From the NCBI GenBank assembly GCA_030646295.1, contig JAUSND010000024.1:237607-301606 (forward strand): a stretch of 64,000 nucleotides of DNA, given 5' to 3'. Source of the DNA: Moraxellaceae bacterium. GTDB lineage: Bacteria; Pseudomonadota; Gammaproteobacteria; Pseudomonadales; Moraxellaceae. This document shows, one piece after another, positions 1 through 10,151 of this stretch (within the stretch, counting starts at the first letter, position 1; each line of letters begins with the position of its first letter). Below the pieces are notes generated by a model, which saw only the letters and a program-made list of their open reading frames with translations, had not been told where the DNA came from and made no database searches. The position numbers and the translations under genes are program-made.

Positions 1-2545
1 TGATGAGCTCTGGATACCAGACCGTGCCGTCATCGCGCAGATAGACCAAGCCTTGATCGCTGCGCACCACCTGCTTGACACGCGTGATGAACTGATCGGG
101 AGTGCCCACGCGGCGACCGCTCTGCGGATAGGGCAGATTCCCCAGCGGGCGCGCAAGGCCGTCACCACCCAGCAGGTAGGTGATGCCAGTGGACGAGTTC
201 CACCACGCTTCGCTCAGAGTACGTGGGGTATCAAGCGGACTGTAGAGCGAGATGACGCGCCGGGCAGTACGGATGACGCCAGCATCATAGGGATCGCGGT
301 AGCGTGCGGTCACAAGCGTGAGGTATTCATTGCCGACGGTACCGACCATCAGCGTATTGCCACTCACCACGGCGGCGGCATTATCACTGCTCCACTCCAC
401 GCCACTGGGAATCGCGGTGGTATAGGGGCTGCCGTCGCGCTGCTTTTTGTTCCAAATCGCGCGAGCCGTTAATGAGTAAGTTTGGCCTTGCTGCGCAAAA
501 CCGTAGCCAGGCATGCCGCTCGATAGATCCAGCCCCACCAGTGCCAGGGACGCATTGCGTATCGTGACTGGATGTACCACCTGCAAGCGCTCGTTTGCAG
601 CGCAACCGTAACTAGGTTCTGGGCATATCGACGCGGTGGTCGAGATTACCTTGTCCGTCTGCTGATCAAGCAGATAGTAGGATTGCAGGCTGCCATAGCG
701 GTACTGTACAAACTCGGCAACCGTAGTATCCGACGACAACCAGGAGACGGAAGAGCTGACATCGGAGCGCGTGCCATCATCCCATGTCGCCCACGCCTGC
801 AAGGACGTCGTAGTGTTCTCCGACATTTCGCTGGCGCCAACAATCTCAAGACCAGTGACACGGAGCCTGCGTTGATTGAGAGTGATCCCCTGCACTGCCG
901 TCATGCCTTCGTAGCTGGCATTGACAGTGATGTTTTTCCACGCATTTTCGTTATTCCAGTTCGAGGTCAGCGTGGCACCATCGACCGTTACATAGGCGGC
1001 ATCATCCGCGCCCACACTCAACTCTGGCAGCACCTGTTGACGACTGTAGTCATCGTAGATGATCGAGCCGATACACGCAGTCGTCACGCCGAAATCCAGT
1101 GACCAGGGGCATTCGAGTTCAAACGCCATCGGCAGACGTACTCTTTTCTTCAACGTAACTACTTTCTCGGTGGTGTACTGCTGGCCACCAATGCTCTGCA
1201 CCGCGCGCAGGCGTACGCTCACATCATGTAATAGTGTGCCGATGTAAAGCTCAGTGAATTGGTTATAGGTCTCGAAGTGCACCGCCGCCTGCACATAGGG
1301 ATCGGGATCAACAATAGTCCAGGAGCCCTGACCGAGTTGAAGTGTGCCACCGCCGGCCTCAGGTGTGAGTTGTACCGTGGTAAAGAGATCATGGCTGCCG
1401 TTGGCCCTGAAGGTATCAGCCAGCTCACTCATGTCCACGCTTGCCACCGGCGCCTGCTCGACCAGCGTGAGGGTGACGCTGTCCTGCAGCAACTGGTCGC
1501 CGCTCTGGTAATGGCCGGTAACCGTAAGCGAATGACTTCCGGTGAACGTCCTGGCCGTTATCACACCATTTTCGTCGATGCTTGCCAGGCTGGAATCACT
1601 CAGCTCCCAGCGCACACCATGGTGAACCGGCAAGCTCCACCAGAACGCCCCATGCAGGCTGGCGGACAGGGTCTGTGAAGTCCCCGGCATCATGTAGATA
1701 TTATCGGTTATGACACTAAACCATGAGGGATCGCTGAGGCCGCCGGCGAACCTGTTGACTCCGACGATGGCACCGCTCGCCACCGATTTCTCCCAGGCCT
1801 CGCCGGTCTTGTCGTCATAAAAAAACCGCACGTCATCAAAGGCCAAATCAAGTCCCTGACCTATAGAAAAAAGACCTGCCACTGGATCCAGACCTGCCAT
1901 GGCGACGCCATGTACCTGCAGGCGCGAGCGAAAATAAGGCGAGGTCCGCAATAGCACTTGCTGTGTGACTGCAGCCAGCGCATCAGCATCCAGCTCGGCG
2001 AACGGCCCCGGAAACCCGTTAAAGACCTGTGCCAACGGCGTGTAGTCGCTGTACGGAACTTCGGCCAGAGATGCCACGATCCGATTGGTTAGCGGATTGA
2101 GGTGGCCACGCGTGGTCTCGCCGGTCTTCAACGCTACGCCATAAAGCGTGGTGGTGTGATCGTCGGAAGCGATACGCAGCATGAAGGGGCCTTTAAGGCC
2201 GGTGACATTGAATGTGTAATGGCCATCATCGGTGTGAGTAGCCTGCAACTTGCCGGTGGGCAAGTCCCTTAGTGTGACGATACCCTGTACCGGAGCACCC
2301 GTCGCTGCGATGCCCGAAACCGTCGCCATCCGAGGTGTCGTGGTCACCGATACGGAACTGCCGCTGCCGCTGTCATTGCTGTTGCCACCGCCACATGCTG
2401 TCAGCAGCAACCCCAACATCAGCAGCAGCGCCCCTTGCGCCCAGCGTGCTCCGTTCCACATTCCTCGCACCCCTGCCACTCCCCTACCCGCACCTGCGCG
2501 TCGCGCCATTTGTACATCCAACAACCGCTGCATGGTTCCATTCAT
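1..2545 (-). CDS. Large lipoprotein with carboxypeptidase-regulatory-like, Ig-like (Big) and RCC1-like regions; 3' end runs off the left edge of the window
   Basis: Minus frame from ATG at 2545 stays in register at the points checked (FDDVRFFYDD near 1840, LRDDGTVWYPE near 40). Missing from the ORF track because it has no stop inside the window. N-terminus has a lipobox (LLLTACGGG). Clear paralog of the 2556..5867 product. Confidence 0.8.
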   Translation of the reverse strand, partial: MNGTMQRLLDVQMARRAGAGRGVAGVRGMWNGARWAQGALLLMLGLLLTACGGGNSNDSGSGSSVSVTTTPRMATVSGIAATGAPVQGIVTLRDLPTGKLQATHTDDGHYTFNVTGLKGPFMLRIASDDHTTTLYGVALKTGETTRGHLNPLTNRIVASLAEVPYSDYTPLAQVFNGFPGPFAELDADALAAVTQQVLLRTSPYFRSRLQVHGVAMAGLDPVAGLFSIGQGLDLAFDDVRFFYDDKTGEAWEKSVASGAIVGVNRFAGGLSDPSWFSVITDNIYMMPGTSQTLSASLHGAFWWSLPVHHGVRWELSDSSLASIDENGVITARTFTGSHSLTVTGHYQSGDQLLQDSVTLTLVEQAPVASVDMSELADTFRANGSHDLFTTVQLTPEAGGGTLQLGQGSWTIVDPDPYVQAAVHFETYNQFTELYIGTLLHDVSVRLRAVQSIGGQQYTTEKVVTLKKRVRLPMAFELECPWSLDFGVTTACIGSIIYDDYSRQQVLPELSVGADDAAYVTVDGATLTSNWNNENAWKNITVNASYEGMTAVQGITLNQRRLRVTGLEIVGASEMSENTTTSLQAWATWDDGTRSDVSSSVSWLSSDTTVAEFVQYRYGSLQSYYLLDQQTDKVISTTASICPEPSYGCAANERLQVVHPVTIRNASLALVGLDLSSGMPGYGFAQQGQTYSLTARAIWNKKQRDGSPYTTAIPSGVEWSSDNAAAVVSGNTLMVGTVGNEYLTLVTARYRDPYDAGVIRTARRVISLYSPLDTPRTLSEAWWNSSTGITYLLGGDGLARPLGNLPYPQSGRRVGTPDQFITRVKQVVRSDQGLVYLRDDGTVWYPELI

Positions 2546-2555
2546 GATGCATTCC

Positions 2556-5500
2556 TCACGGCAAGACCAATTGCGGGCCATCGCTACTCTGCTCCGGACG
2601 CACCGGTTGAGGTGTCATCGGTGCGTCGTGGCTACCGTAACGACCCCACCACCAGACGCGGCCGTCTTCGCCAACGGCAAAGGCCCCGGCGACATCCCGT
2701 AGCAACGTGAAGTCGGCGACACGCTGTGGCTCATAATTGAAAAAGGAACCACTCCCCCACTGCCAGAGGCTGCCGTTGCTGCGCAGTGCGGCGGATCTCC
2801 CTGGCGAAAGCCGGGTGAACCCGGTCACGCTGCTGATGGGTGTTGCGAAGGTTCGGTATTGCGTATCGCCGAGGCCAAGCTGGCCCCCACTGTTATTGCC
2901 CCACACCCAAATAATGCCCTGATTATCGAGCGCAAAAGCAGCGTCGTTTGCCGTCGTGATGTCGACAATGCCGGTGAGAGGACTGCCGTTTGCCATCAGC
3001 ACCTGCCCGAAAGGCACTCCCACATTGCTGTTCCAGGCAACCTCGCGACCAAGTGCTGCCGAGGAGAGTCCCCGACTCTGTACCGTGCCATCCGGCAACA
3101 GTGCATAGAGTGCATCGCCGCTACCCGCAATCTTGACTACGTTGGCGATGCCATCAAACAGTGAGAGCGTGTGCGTGAGAGGGCCCGAGTAACTGCCCTG
3201 TGAATCAATCATCCAGATCGAGCCATCCTGACGCAGCGCGGCCAGACGGCCTGGTGCACTCGTGCCCAGCGACACCGGGACCACGGTTTTCACACTGTCG
3301 AGGCCCGGCACGCGCCGAGGCACATAGGCATAGGTGCCTCCGCCTGAAATCTGTGCCCTGATCTGCGTCTGCATCTCCTCAGGGAGAGTGGTCGCAAACA
3401 CCTGCTCGGGATACCAGACGGTGCCGTCGTCGCGCAGGTAGCCCGAGTCTTCGTACAAATACACCACCTGCGCCACGTTGCTCATGAACTGCATGGGCGC
3501 CGCGACCTTGGTGTAATAATACAAGGTATGGGTATAGTCGTAGGCCGTTTGCAGTGGCCGCGCGAGGCCGTCGCCACCCAACAGGTAGATGCGGTCATAG
3601 CCATAGCCATTAAATTCAACACTCAGGCGCTGCAGCGGATTCACTGGAGCGTGGTACAGCGTGATCACCTTACTGGCCGAGCGGGTGTTGCTCACGTCGT
3701 TCGGATCCTGATAGCTCGCCTTGAGCAGCACGAGCGGCTCGTCACCGGCACTGCCGACCGCGAGCATGCTCCCGCTGACCACGGCGCCAGGATGACTGCT
3801 TGTCCAGTTCACGCCGTCGCCAACCTCAGTGACGTAGTCCGAGCCGTCGACCAGGTTCTTGTTCCAGATTGCCCGTACACTCAGCGAATGCGTGTCTTGC
3901 TCAGCGAGAAAACCGGATGCCAGCACGCCAACATCCAGACTAAGACCGGTCAATACCGGTGGTGCATAACGCACCGCGACAACGGTGCTAGTGCTGACGT
4001 ATTCACCCGCCGGGCAATATTCATAACTGTACCCGGCCAGACGGCAGAACGCGGCCGTGATGGTGACATCTTTGTCGTCGCTTTGGTCGAGAATATAGCG
4101 TGCACGCAGTTCCCCGTAGGAATAGAAGGTCGCGATGGAGTCGTCCGAGGTCGTGTAGCGCGCCGAGTAGGTCCCAGTGATATCGGTCACCGTGCCGTCG
4201 TCCCAGGTAGCCCATACCCTGTAATTGGCGGTGGTGCCTTCTGCGAGCTCACTCACACCCAACAGTTCAATACTGCTGATGCGCGTCTTGCGTGGACTCA
4301 AGTAGATGGTAATCGGACTGGCGGTGGCGAGATCACCGTAGTGGCCGGTAACCGTTATGCTGCTCTGCTCGGTGCGGCTATCCCATGCCGACGTCAGCAT
4401 GTTGCCAGTCACGACCACCTGCGCCGCCCCGTCACCACTTATCTCCAGGGTCGGTGCCACCGCATCGGTGACACCGTCGTTGTACACGACAAAGGCAGTG
4501 CAGGGCAGCGACTGTTCATATTCAAGACTGGAAGGACAGCTCATGTAGAGCTTGACCGGCATCTGCACGAAGCGCGGCAGCATCACCACCCGTTCCGTTA
4601 CAGTTTCCACGCCATCCAGCATCTGCACAGCACGCAGGCGCACAGTGAGATCGCGTGCCGGCTTTTCTACGCGGAGATACGAAACACCTTCAGCGCTGAC
4701 GATGCTGACCGCTGCCAGGGTATCGGCATCAGGATCAACCAGACTCCATGTGCCGTTAAAAGCAAACAGCGAGCCACCACCGGCCGATTCTTCGACATGC
4801 AGCGTGGTGTAGAGCGGATAAGAACCCATGGGATCGAAGCTCGCGGGCAGGTGGCCCATGTCGACACTCGCGAGTGGTGGCAGCTCGCGCAGGGTGAGTA
4901 CGAGCGAATCCTGCAAATGCATGTCACCGCTGCGGTAATGCGCGGTAACAGTCAGCAACTGCCTTCCTGTGAAGGGCTTGGCGGTGATAACCCCGCGCTC
5001 GTCGACCTCGGCCAGACTCGCATCGCTCAGCTCCCACGCCACACTGCGGCCGAGCGCGACCGGACTGAAGCCCACTCCGCTCAGTGTTGCCATCAACTGC
5101 TGACTGGTTCCCGGCGCGAGAAAGTCACCCGAAGCGCCAATAGCAAGCACCCCGGGCTCTGCATTGGCAGAAAGAAACTTGAGCGAACCAACGATCGCGC
5201 CGCTGGCCACAGATTTTTCCCATGCCTCACCACGCGCCTCGTCATAGAAAAACCGCACGTCGTCAAAAGCGAGGTCGAGGCCGCGCCCCACAACGAAAGA
5301 GTCCCGTAGTGGATCAAGTGTGCCGATATCCACCCCATGCACCAGCAGGCGACTACTGAAATAGGGTGAGATACGGGAAAGAACCCAGTCGATGGCTGCC
5401 GCCAGTTCGGTACCCGTCAGTGCCGCCAGCTCTGTCGGCGCATCAAACAAGACCCCCAGGTCTGGCGTGCTGCCAGAACGGCCAACCGCGAGGCGAGCCA

Positions 5501-5867
5501 CAACGAGCCTGCTCAGCGGATTGATGTGGCCCCTTGTCGTGTTGCCCGTCTTCAGAGCAACACCGTAGAGTGTGGTCTGATAATCATCAGACTGTACGCG
5601 CAGAAGAAATGGCCCCTTAAGGCCAGTCACATTGAAGGTGTAGCGTCCGTCATCCGTATGGGTCGCCTGCATCTGGCCGGTGGGAATATCCTTGAGCGTA
5701 ACAATGCCGACTACCCCGGCACCCGTCGCCGCCACTCCCGAAAGCGTCTGGGCATTGGGGCTGGTGGTCGGCGCACCATCACCACTGCTACCGCCACCAC
5801 AGCCCGCCAACACTACCGCGAGCAATACCATCAGCACCCAGTGCAGCTGGCGCAATCCATCACGCAT
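2556..5867 (-). CDS. Large lipoprotein with Ig-like (Big_2-type) repeats and C-terminal RCC1-like beta-propeller repeats
   Basis: 1103-aa ORF. Lipobox VVLAGCGGG, Big-type motif WELSDASLAEVDERGVITAKPF, RCC1 signature WVWGNNSGGQLGLGD. Confidence 0.85.
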   Translation of the reverse strand: MRDGLRQLHWVLMVLLAVVLAGCGGGSSGDGAPTTSPNAQTLSGVAATGAGVVGIVTLKDIPTGQMQATHTDDGRYTFNVTGLKGPFLLRVQSDDYQTTLYGVALKTGNTTRGHINPLSRLVVARLAVGRSGSTPDLGVLFDAPTELAALTGTELAAAIDWVLSRISPYFSSRLLVHGVDIGTLDPLRDSFVVGRGLDLAFDDVRFFYDEARGEAWEKSVASGAIVGSLKFLSANAEPGVLAIGASGDFLAPGTSQQLMATLSGVGFSPVALGRSVAWELSDASLAEVDERGVITAKPFTGRQLLTVTAHYRSGDMHLQDSLVLTLRELPPLASVDMGHLPASFDPMGSYPLYTTLHVEESAGGGSLFAFNGTWSLVDPDADTLAAVSIVSAEGVSYLRVEKPARDLTVRLRAVQMLDGVETVTERVVMLPRFVQMPVKLYMSCPSSLEYEQSLPCTAFVVYNDGVTDAVAPTLEISGDGAAQVVVTGNMLTSAWDSRTEQSSITVTGHYGDLATASPITIYLSPRKTRISSIELLGVSELAEGTTANYRVWATWDDGTVTDITGTYSARYTTSDDSIATFYSYGELRARYILDQSDDKDVTITAAFCRLAGYSYEYCPAGEYVSTSTVVAVRYAPPVLTGLSLDVGVLASGFLAEQDTHSLSVRAIWNKNLVDGSDYVTEVGDGVNWTSSHPGAVVSGSMLAVGSAGDEPLVLLKASYQDPNDVSNTRSASKVITLYHAPVNPLQRLSVEFNGYGYDRIYLLGGDGLARPLQTAYDYTHTLYYYTKVAAPMQFMSNVAQVVYLYEDSGYLRDDGTVWYPEQVFATTLPEEMQTQIRAQISGGGTYAYVPRRVPGLDSVKTVVPVSLGTSAPGRLAALRQDGSIWMIDSQGSYSGPLTHTLSLFDGIANVVKIAGSGDALYALLPDGTVQSRGLSSAALGREVAWNSNVGVPFGQVLMANGSPLTGIVDITTANDAAFALDNQGIIWVWGNNSGGQLGLGDTQYRTFATPISSVTGFTRLSPGRSAALRSNGSLWQWGSGSFFNYEPQRVADFTLLRDVAGAFAVGEDGRVWWWGRYGSHDAPMTPQPVRPEQSSDGPQLVLP

Positions 5868-6542
5868 GAATTTCCCCTGAAGCGTCCCGCCAGCCAGTGC
5901 CGGGCCAAAAGCCGATCAAAAAGAGAGGCATCCTATCAAACCGGTCTATCCGGCGCATCCGCGCCATCCGCAAAGATTGGGGAATTCGAGCCGAACATAC
6001 CCAGCGCGCTGTGCATGCGACGTCCGAGTATTGCTCCGGTTCACTCCCGGACAGCCGCCTCCAGCTCTTCTGCTGCACGCGAAGCCCAACTGCGCGATTA
6101 CCAAAAGAAGTGCTTTGAACAGATATCTGCGCGCCGATATGTGGGGATCTCCCACGGCTGCTTCGTTTCCCTTAAAGCCATCCTTTGAGGGATATTTTGC
6201 AAGAGCCTCATCCCGGCGACCGCTGTCATCAGGCGCGCGGTGTCGCTGCCGCGATCCATGGAAAAGGTGTGGGGCCCGGGGCGGTATCGGCCTGCTCGGC
6301 GAGGTAGGCAATAAACTCCGGCATGACACCGCCAATGGGCGGAAATACATCGCGGCCCAGCGCTCCGGATTAAGACTGGTGGCCAGCACATGCTCGGGAC
6401 GGCCGAAAGTAATGACCAGTCCTGCCAGATTGACCTCAATAATGGTTATACGCAAAGCGGTTCTACTTTGCGTATAACTCAGGTTGATACAAGCGAATGC
6501 TCCACCCTGCTTTGCACAAATATCATGCAGGTCTTGTACGCT

Positions 6543-7904
6543 TCAAAGCTCCTTCCAGAGATAAGCCCTCATTTCCGTCTGGAAAATCCCGCAGGCCTTT
6601 TCATCGCGATTGAACACCACCCAGTTGATTCTATACTGGGGGCCACCGCCGCTGACCTTGAATTTTTTGGCATAGGCGTAGGTATTCAGAGGGCCGCGCT
6701 CTTGCCAGGACAGGCAGTTCTGACGGTCCGCGAAGGACGGAATGTCCACACGCAGTCGCGGCAGCTTCCTGGAAGGCCGCCCCAGCGCCTTGCGCACCTG
6801 CTCGGGTGTGGCGCCAATCAGCGGATCGGGTTGTGCCACGGACGGGGCGCCGGACGAATAATAGGACTTCGGCTGCAGGGCCAGGTTCTCCGCGGCCACG
6901 CGGTCGACCACGGCACGGATCGCGGCGGCATCAGCCAGGTTGACACCCTCCCAGGTGGCCGGCGAGAACAGCGGCCACCAGAACACCTGACTGAGATCAC
7001 GCTTGTCACGCTCCCCCAGCAGGAACAGTGGCTTGAACAGCCCCTCGGTGAAAGCATGGCCCGCAGGCAGCGCCGCCAGGCAGGCCTTGGTTTCCCGTGC
7101 GAGGTAGAGCTCGTCTGAAACATGACGGGGCGCCTCATCGTGATAGGGATCTCCCCGCCCCCACCTTCCCGTCCAGTTGTAAATCAGGCCGCAGAACAGG
7201 GCACGGTTCAGCACTGACGAATCCTTCAACACGGGCTGCAGGGCGCTCAGGCCACGGTAATAGCGCGACTTGTCGCAGTATGCCGGCATTGTCCGGGACC
7301 AGCGGTACAGCGACTCGTCATACGAGTCCATTCGCGTTTGGAGTGCCTCGTCATCACACCCTGCCGACAGCAGGAAGCCGAGCCGCAGCCGCCACAGCTC
7401 GGGATGAATCTGTTGTGCCCGTCGTGCCACCGACAGCATCACGTTGATCTCCGGATACGCGACAGCCATGGCACGGTCGAACACGGCAGGCTGGTTGGGC
7501 GTTGCACTCGCCGCATCCTCGGCATAAATCGCATTCACGCGCGCCAACCGGGTGTTGTAGTCGAGCAGGAAGGCGGCGCGTGCCTCGGCAGCACGCTCTG
7601 CCTTGCGACGCTCGTCAGCCTCTCGGCTCTCGATTTCGCGGCGCCTCTGCTCCTCCTTCTCGGCCATGAAGGCGCGCGTGGCGGGCGAAATATCCTGTCC
7701 GCCCTGCGGCTCGGTGCGACGCCGCATTTCATCAATAAATCCCTGCGGCACCTGCGGCGTGCTGCCGGGGTTGTTGGGCGCGTCGGCGCGATAGCCGTCC
7801 TCGCGACGCTTCTGCGTCTCGCGCTCGTATGTATCCATCACGCCGGCCTGCGCCAGCAGGGGAAGAAGCAGGGTGACACGGAGCAAGCGGGAAGCGAGTG
7901 ACAT
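6543..7904 (-). CDS. Secreted hypothetical protein with charged, coiled-coil-like N-terminal region
   Basis: Minus ORF; likely start is MSLASRLLRVTLLLPLLAQAG (signal peptide) rather than the upstream ATG at 8000. Confidence 0.65.
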   Translation of the reverse strand: MSLASRLLRVTLLLPLLAQAGVMDTYERETQKRREDGYRADAPNNPGSTPQVPQGFIDEMRRRTEPQGGQDISPATRAFMAEKEEQRRREIESREADERRKAERAAEARAAFLLDYNTRLARVNAIYAEDAASATPNQPAVFDRAMAVAYPEINVMLSVARRAQQIHPELWRLRLGFLLSAGCDDEALQTRMDSYDESLYRWSRTMPAYCDKSRYYRGLSALQPVLKDSSVLNRALFCGLIYNWTGRWGRGDPYHDEAPRHVSDELYLARETKACLAALPAGHAFTEGLFKPLFLLGERDKRDLSQVFWWPLFSPATWEGVNLADAAAIRAVVDRVAAENLALQPKSYYSSGAPSVAQPDPLIGATPEQVRKALGRPSRKLPRLRVDIPSFADRQNCLSWQERGPLNTYAYAKKFKVSGGGPQYRINWVVFNRDEKACGIFQTEMRAYLWKEL

Positions 7905-8326
7905 GAAAGCATCCTTCAAAAAGCAGCTACACCCGATGAGGCAAGGCTTCAGCAAGGCCAGACAACCGCAGATGATCAAGAACCAGTGGAAAATGACCAT
8001 TTACAATGGCGATCCATCATGAGTGCCGGCGCGAATCGGCTTGATCCGGATTATGTCGCAGGCGGGTACGGGCAGGAATCCCCCGCAAGCGGGGGGCTCG
8101 CGTAGCGGATCTGGAGGCTGCCTGTTTATATGGATGGCGTTGCCGACAGGACACTGCAAAGCAGCCTGGACAAGTATTTCCCCGTTTGAGCTCCAGCGCG
8201 CCCAGTGAACGCATCACCGGGGCAGCAAATTCGCTATCGGCGGCGCCAGCGCGAGCGATCATGTCCAGTGCCTCGCAATACGGCAATGATCACTGCTGCC
8301 AACCTGCCGCTCGGGGCCACTGTCGG

Positions 8327-9802
8327 CTACAGCTGTCCCGCCTCGCCCAGCAGTATCTCTGTTGCACGGTGAGCGGCATCCACTGCCGTGCGCTGTGGGC
8401 GGTCCATGTCTGTCATTAGCTTCATGCCCTGTGCATCATCAATGTAAAAGTTGAGATCCTCCATCAGGCCATCAACTTCGTTGTCACCCGCCAGTTTCAT
8501 GATTCCCATCCCGTCTCTTGCATCCTTGTAGTGCTCCAGCATCATGACGACGCCTTTCAACAGACTCAGCAGCAACCCGTCCTTGGCTTTTTCGACCATC
8601 AGCGCAATGTTGCCTGGCTTTGGGAACACGGGTAGCCGCGTGAGCGTAATGATGTTACGTGGGTCGCCGGGCTGCATGTCTTGAAGCTCAAGATGCTGCA
8701 TGGGGTTTTCGGCTTCGTTCACGCGCTTGCTGTTGAAGAACGAGGCATCCAGATCAAAATGTGACACGAGCATTTTGACGAGAGACGCATGATCGTAGTG
8801 ATGGATATCAAGCGTACCCGCACGCATGCGCGGATTGATCAGCACAGCAGGCACGCGTGGCCCGGTCATGCAAAAATCAAAGCCGTTTTCGGCAACAAGA
8901 TCATTGGGCGGACTAACATTGTGCTCCGGGTATACATGATCATAAAAGCCACCATGCTCGTCGTAGGTAACAATGAGCAGGGTTTCATCGAAAAGCGTTT
9001 TGTTTTCCTTTAGCGCGTCATAAATGTCGGCAATCAGTCTTTCGCCTTCGGCAAAGGACCAGTTGTCACACTTCCTGTCCATGAAGCCCGGGTGTTGTGA
9101 TGACGAGTCCCGCCCGAAATGATCCGGCTCTACCCAGCTGAATGCAGGAAAATCATCCGCAGCCGTGTTGCGGATGTCGTTTAGCAGTTGTTGGGTGCGG
9201 GAATAATGCGGACGGAGATGCACATCGGTCATTCCACGCATCAACATGGCCAGACAGGGGCCGTCATGATAGATGCGCCAGCTGACATTTTTCTTCAGTT
9301 CCAGCGCCCTGAAAACCGCAGGTACATCTACCGGCACCTGCAGATATTCGTTATCGACATGCCCGGCCGAGCTGCCGGCCATGGCAAAAAACCGGTTGGG
9401 CCAGGTGGCGCCGGGCACAGAGCAAAACCAGCGCGTGCAAAGGTGGTACTGACGAGCCAGCTGGCCAAGCACGGGGACTTCGTTGGGTGTGAGTGCCCGC
9501 ATGACCTCGTGAGGATCACCGCCCTTACCCTCGTGCGCCATGGCAAAGCCCTGCATCTTCCCGCCATGGGTCATCTGCTCAATGACATCCGAATGGTCGT
9601 GACCCGGTTTTGCATTGACGCCGTAGTCGCCGGGGCGGGCCTGCATTTTAACGTTGCCTGCAGTATTTGACGGGTTGGATTCGTTGCCCTGCAGAAACCC
9701 GGTTGCGTCCTGACTTTTATCGGGATGATCAAGCAGCCCCAGCATGTGATCGAAGGAACGGTTCTCCAGCATGAGCACAATGATGTGTTTGATTCCATTC
9801 AT
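8327..9802 (-). CDS. Phosphoesterase / phospholipase C family protein
   Basis: 491-aa ORF. N-terminal IKHIIVLMLENRSFDHMLGLL and internal TYDEHGGFYDHVYPEH are typical of the phosphoesterase (PF04185) family. Confidence 0.85.
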   Translation of the reverse strand: MNGIKHIIVLMLENRSFDHMLGLLDHPDKSQDATGFLQGNESNPSNTAGNVKMQARPGDYGVNAKPGHDHSDVIEQMTHGGKMQGFAMAHEGKGGDPHEVMRALTPNEVPVLGQLARQYHLCTRWFCSVPGATWPNRFFAMAGSSAGHVDNEYLQVPVDVPAVFRALELKKNVSWRIYHDGPCLAMLMRGMTDVHLRPHYSRTQQLLNDIRNTAADDFPAFSWVEPDHFGRDSSSQHPGFMDRKCDNWSFAEGERLIADIYDALKENKTLFDETLLIVTYDEHGGFYDHVYPEHNVSPPNDLVAENGFDFCMTGPRVPAVLINPRMRAGTLDIHHYDHASLVKMLVSHFDLDASFFNSKRVNEAENPMQHLELQDMQPGDPRNIITLTRLPVFPKPGNIALMVEKAKDGLLLSLLKGVVMMLEHYKDARDGMGIMKLAGDNEVDGLMEDLNFYIDDAQGMKLMTDMDRPQRTAVDAAHRATEILLGEAGQL

Positions 9803-10151
9803 GACTCTTTTTCCTTTTTGGTCAGGCGCACTTAAGACCAGCCATCATGGCGGCTTACCCTGCAATCTACCAATCCTGTACCAGACGTTAAAGACTCCGG
9901 CACAACCCGGGATTTTGCCCGACCAGTCACGCAGGCAATGCCGGCCGGAATGCTTCCGGCAATACACACTATTTCACTGCGGCATACTTGCTGCCCCGAA
10001 AGACAAGACGTCAGAATCGCCGACAAGACACTGTTTTCCGCGACAAGACGCGCACACGGCGGTATGTTCTCCCGTAGACTCAAGCAAGCAGGCCCGCTCC
10101 GGGCCCTTATAACAACATCCCCCTGCCCTGCAGGAACCAAGGGAGTACGCC

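Noticed and set aside
3528-5309. 593-aa plus-strand ORF
   Set aside because: Antisense shadow of the 1103-aa lipoprotein; His/Gln/Arg-rich composition without domains; the opposite strand has lipobox, Big and RCC1 motifs.
8080-8095. CCCCCGC-AA-GCGGGGG hairpin considered as a terminator
   Set aside because: Loop of 2 nt and no U-tract; too short to support as a functional element.
9940-10050. Repeated GACAAGAC/GCCGG words near 10 kb considered as a CRISPR-like or operator array
   Set aside because: Irregular spacing and poor conservation; no repeat-spacer pattern.
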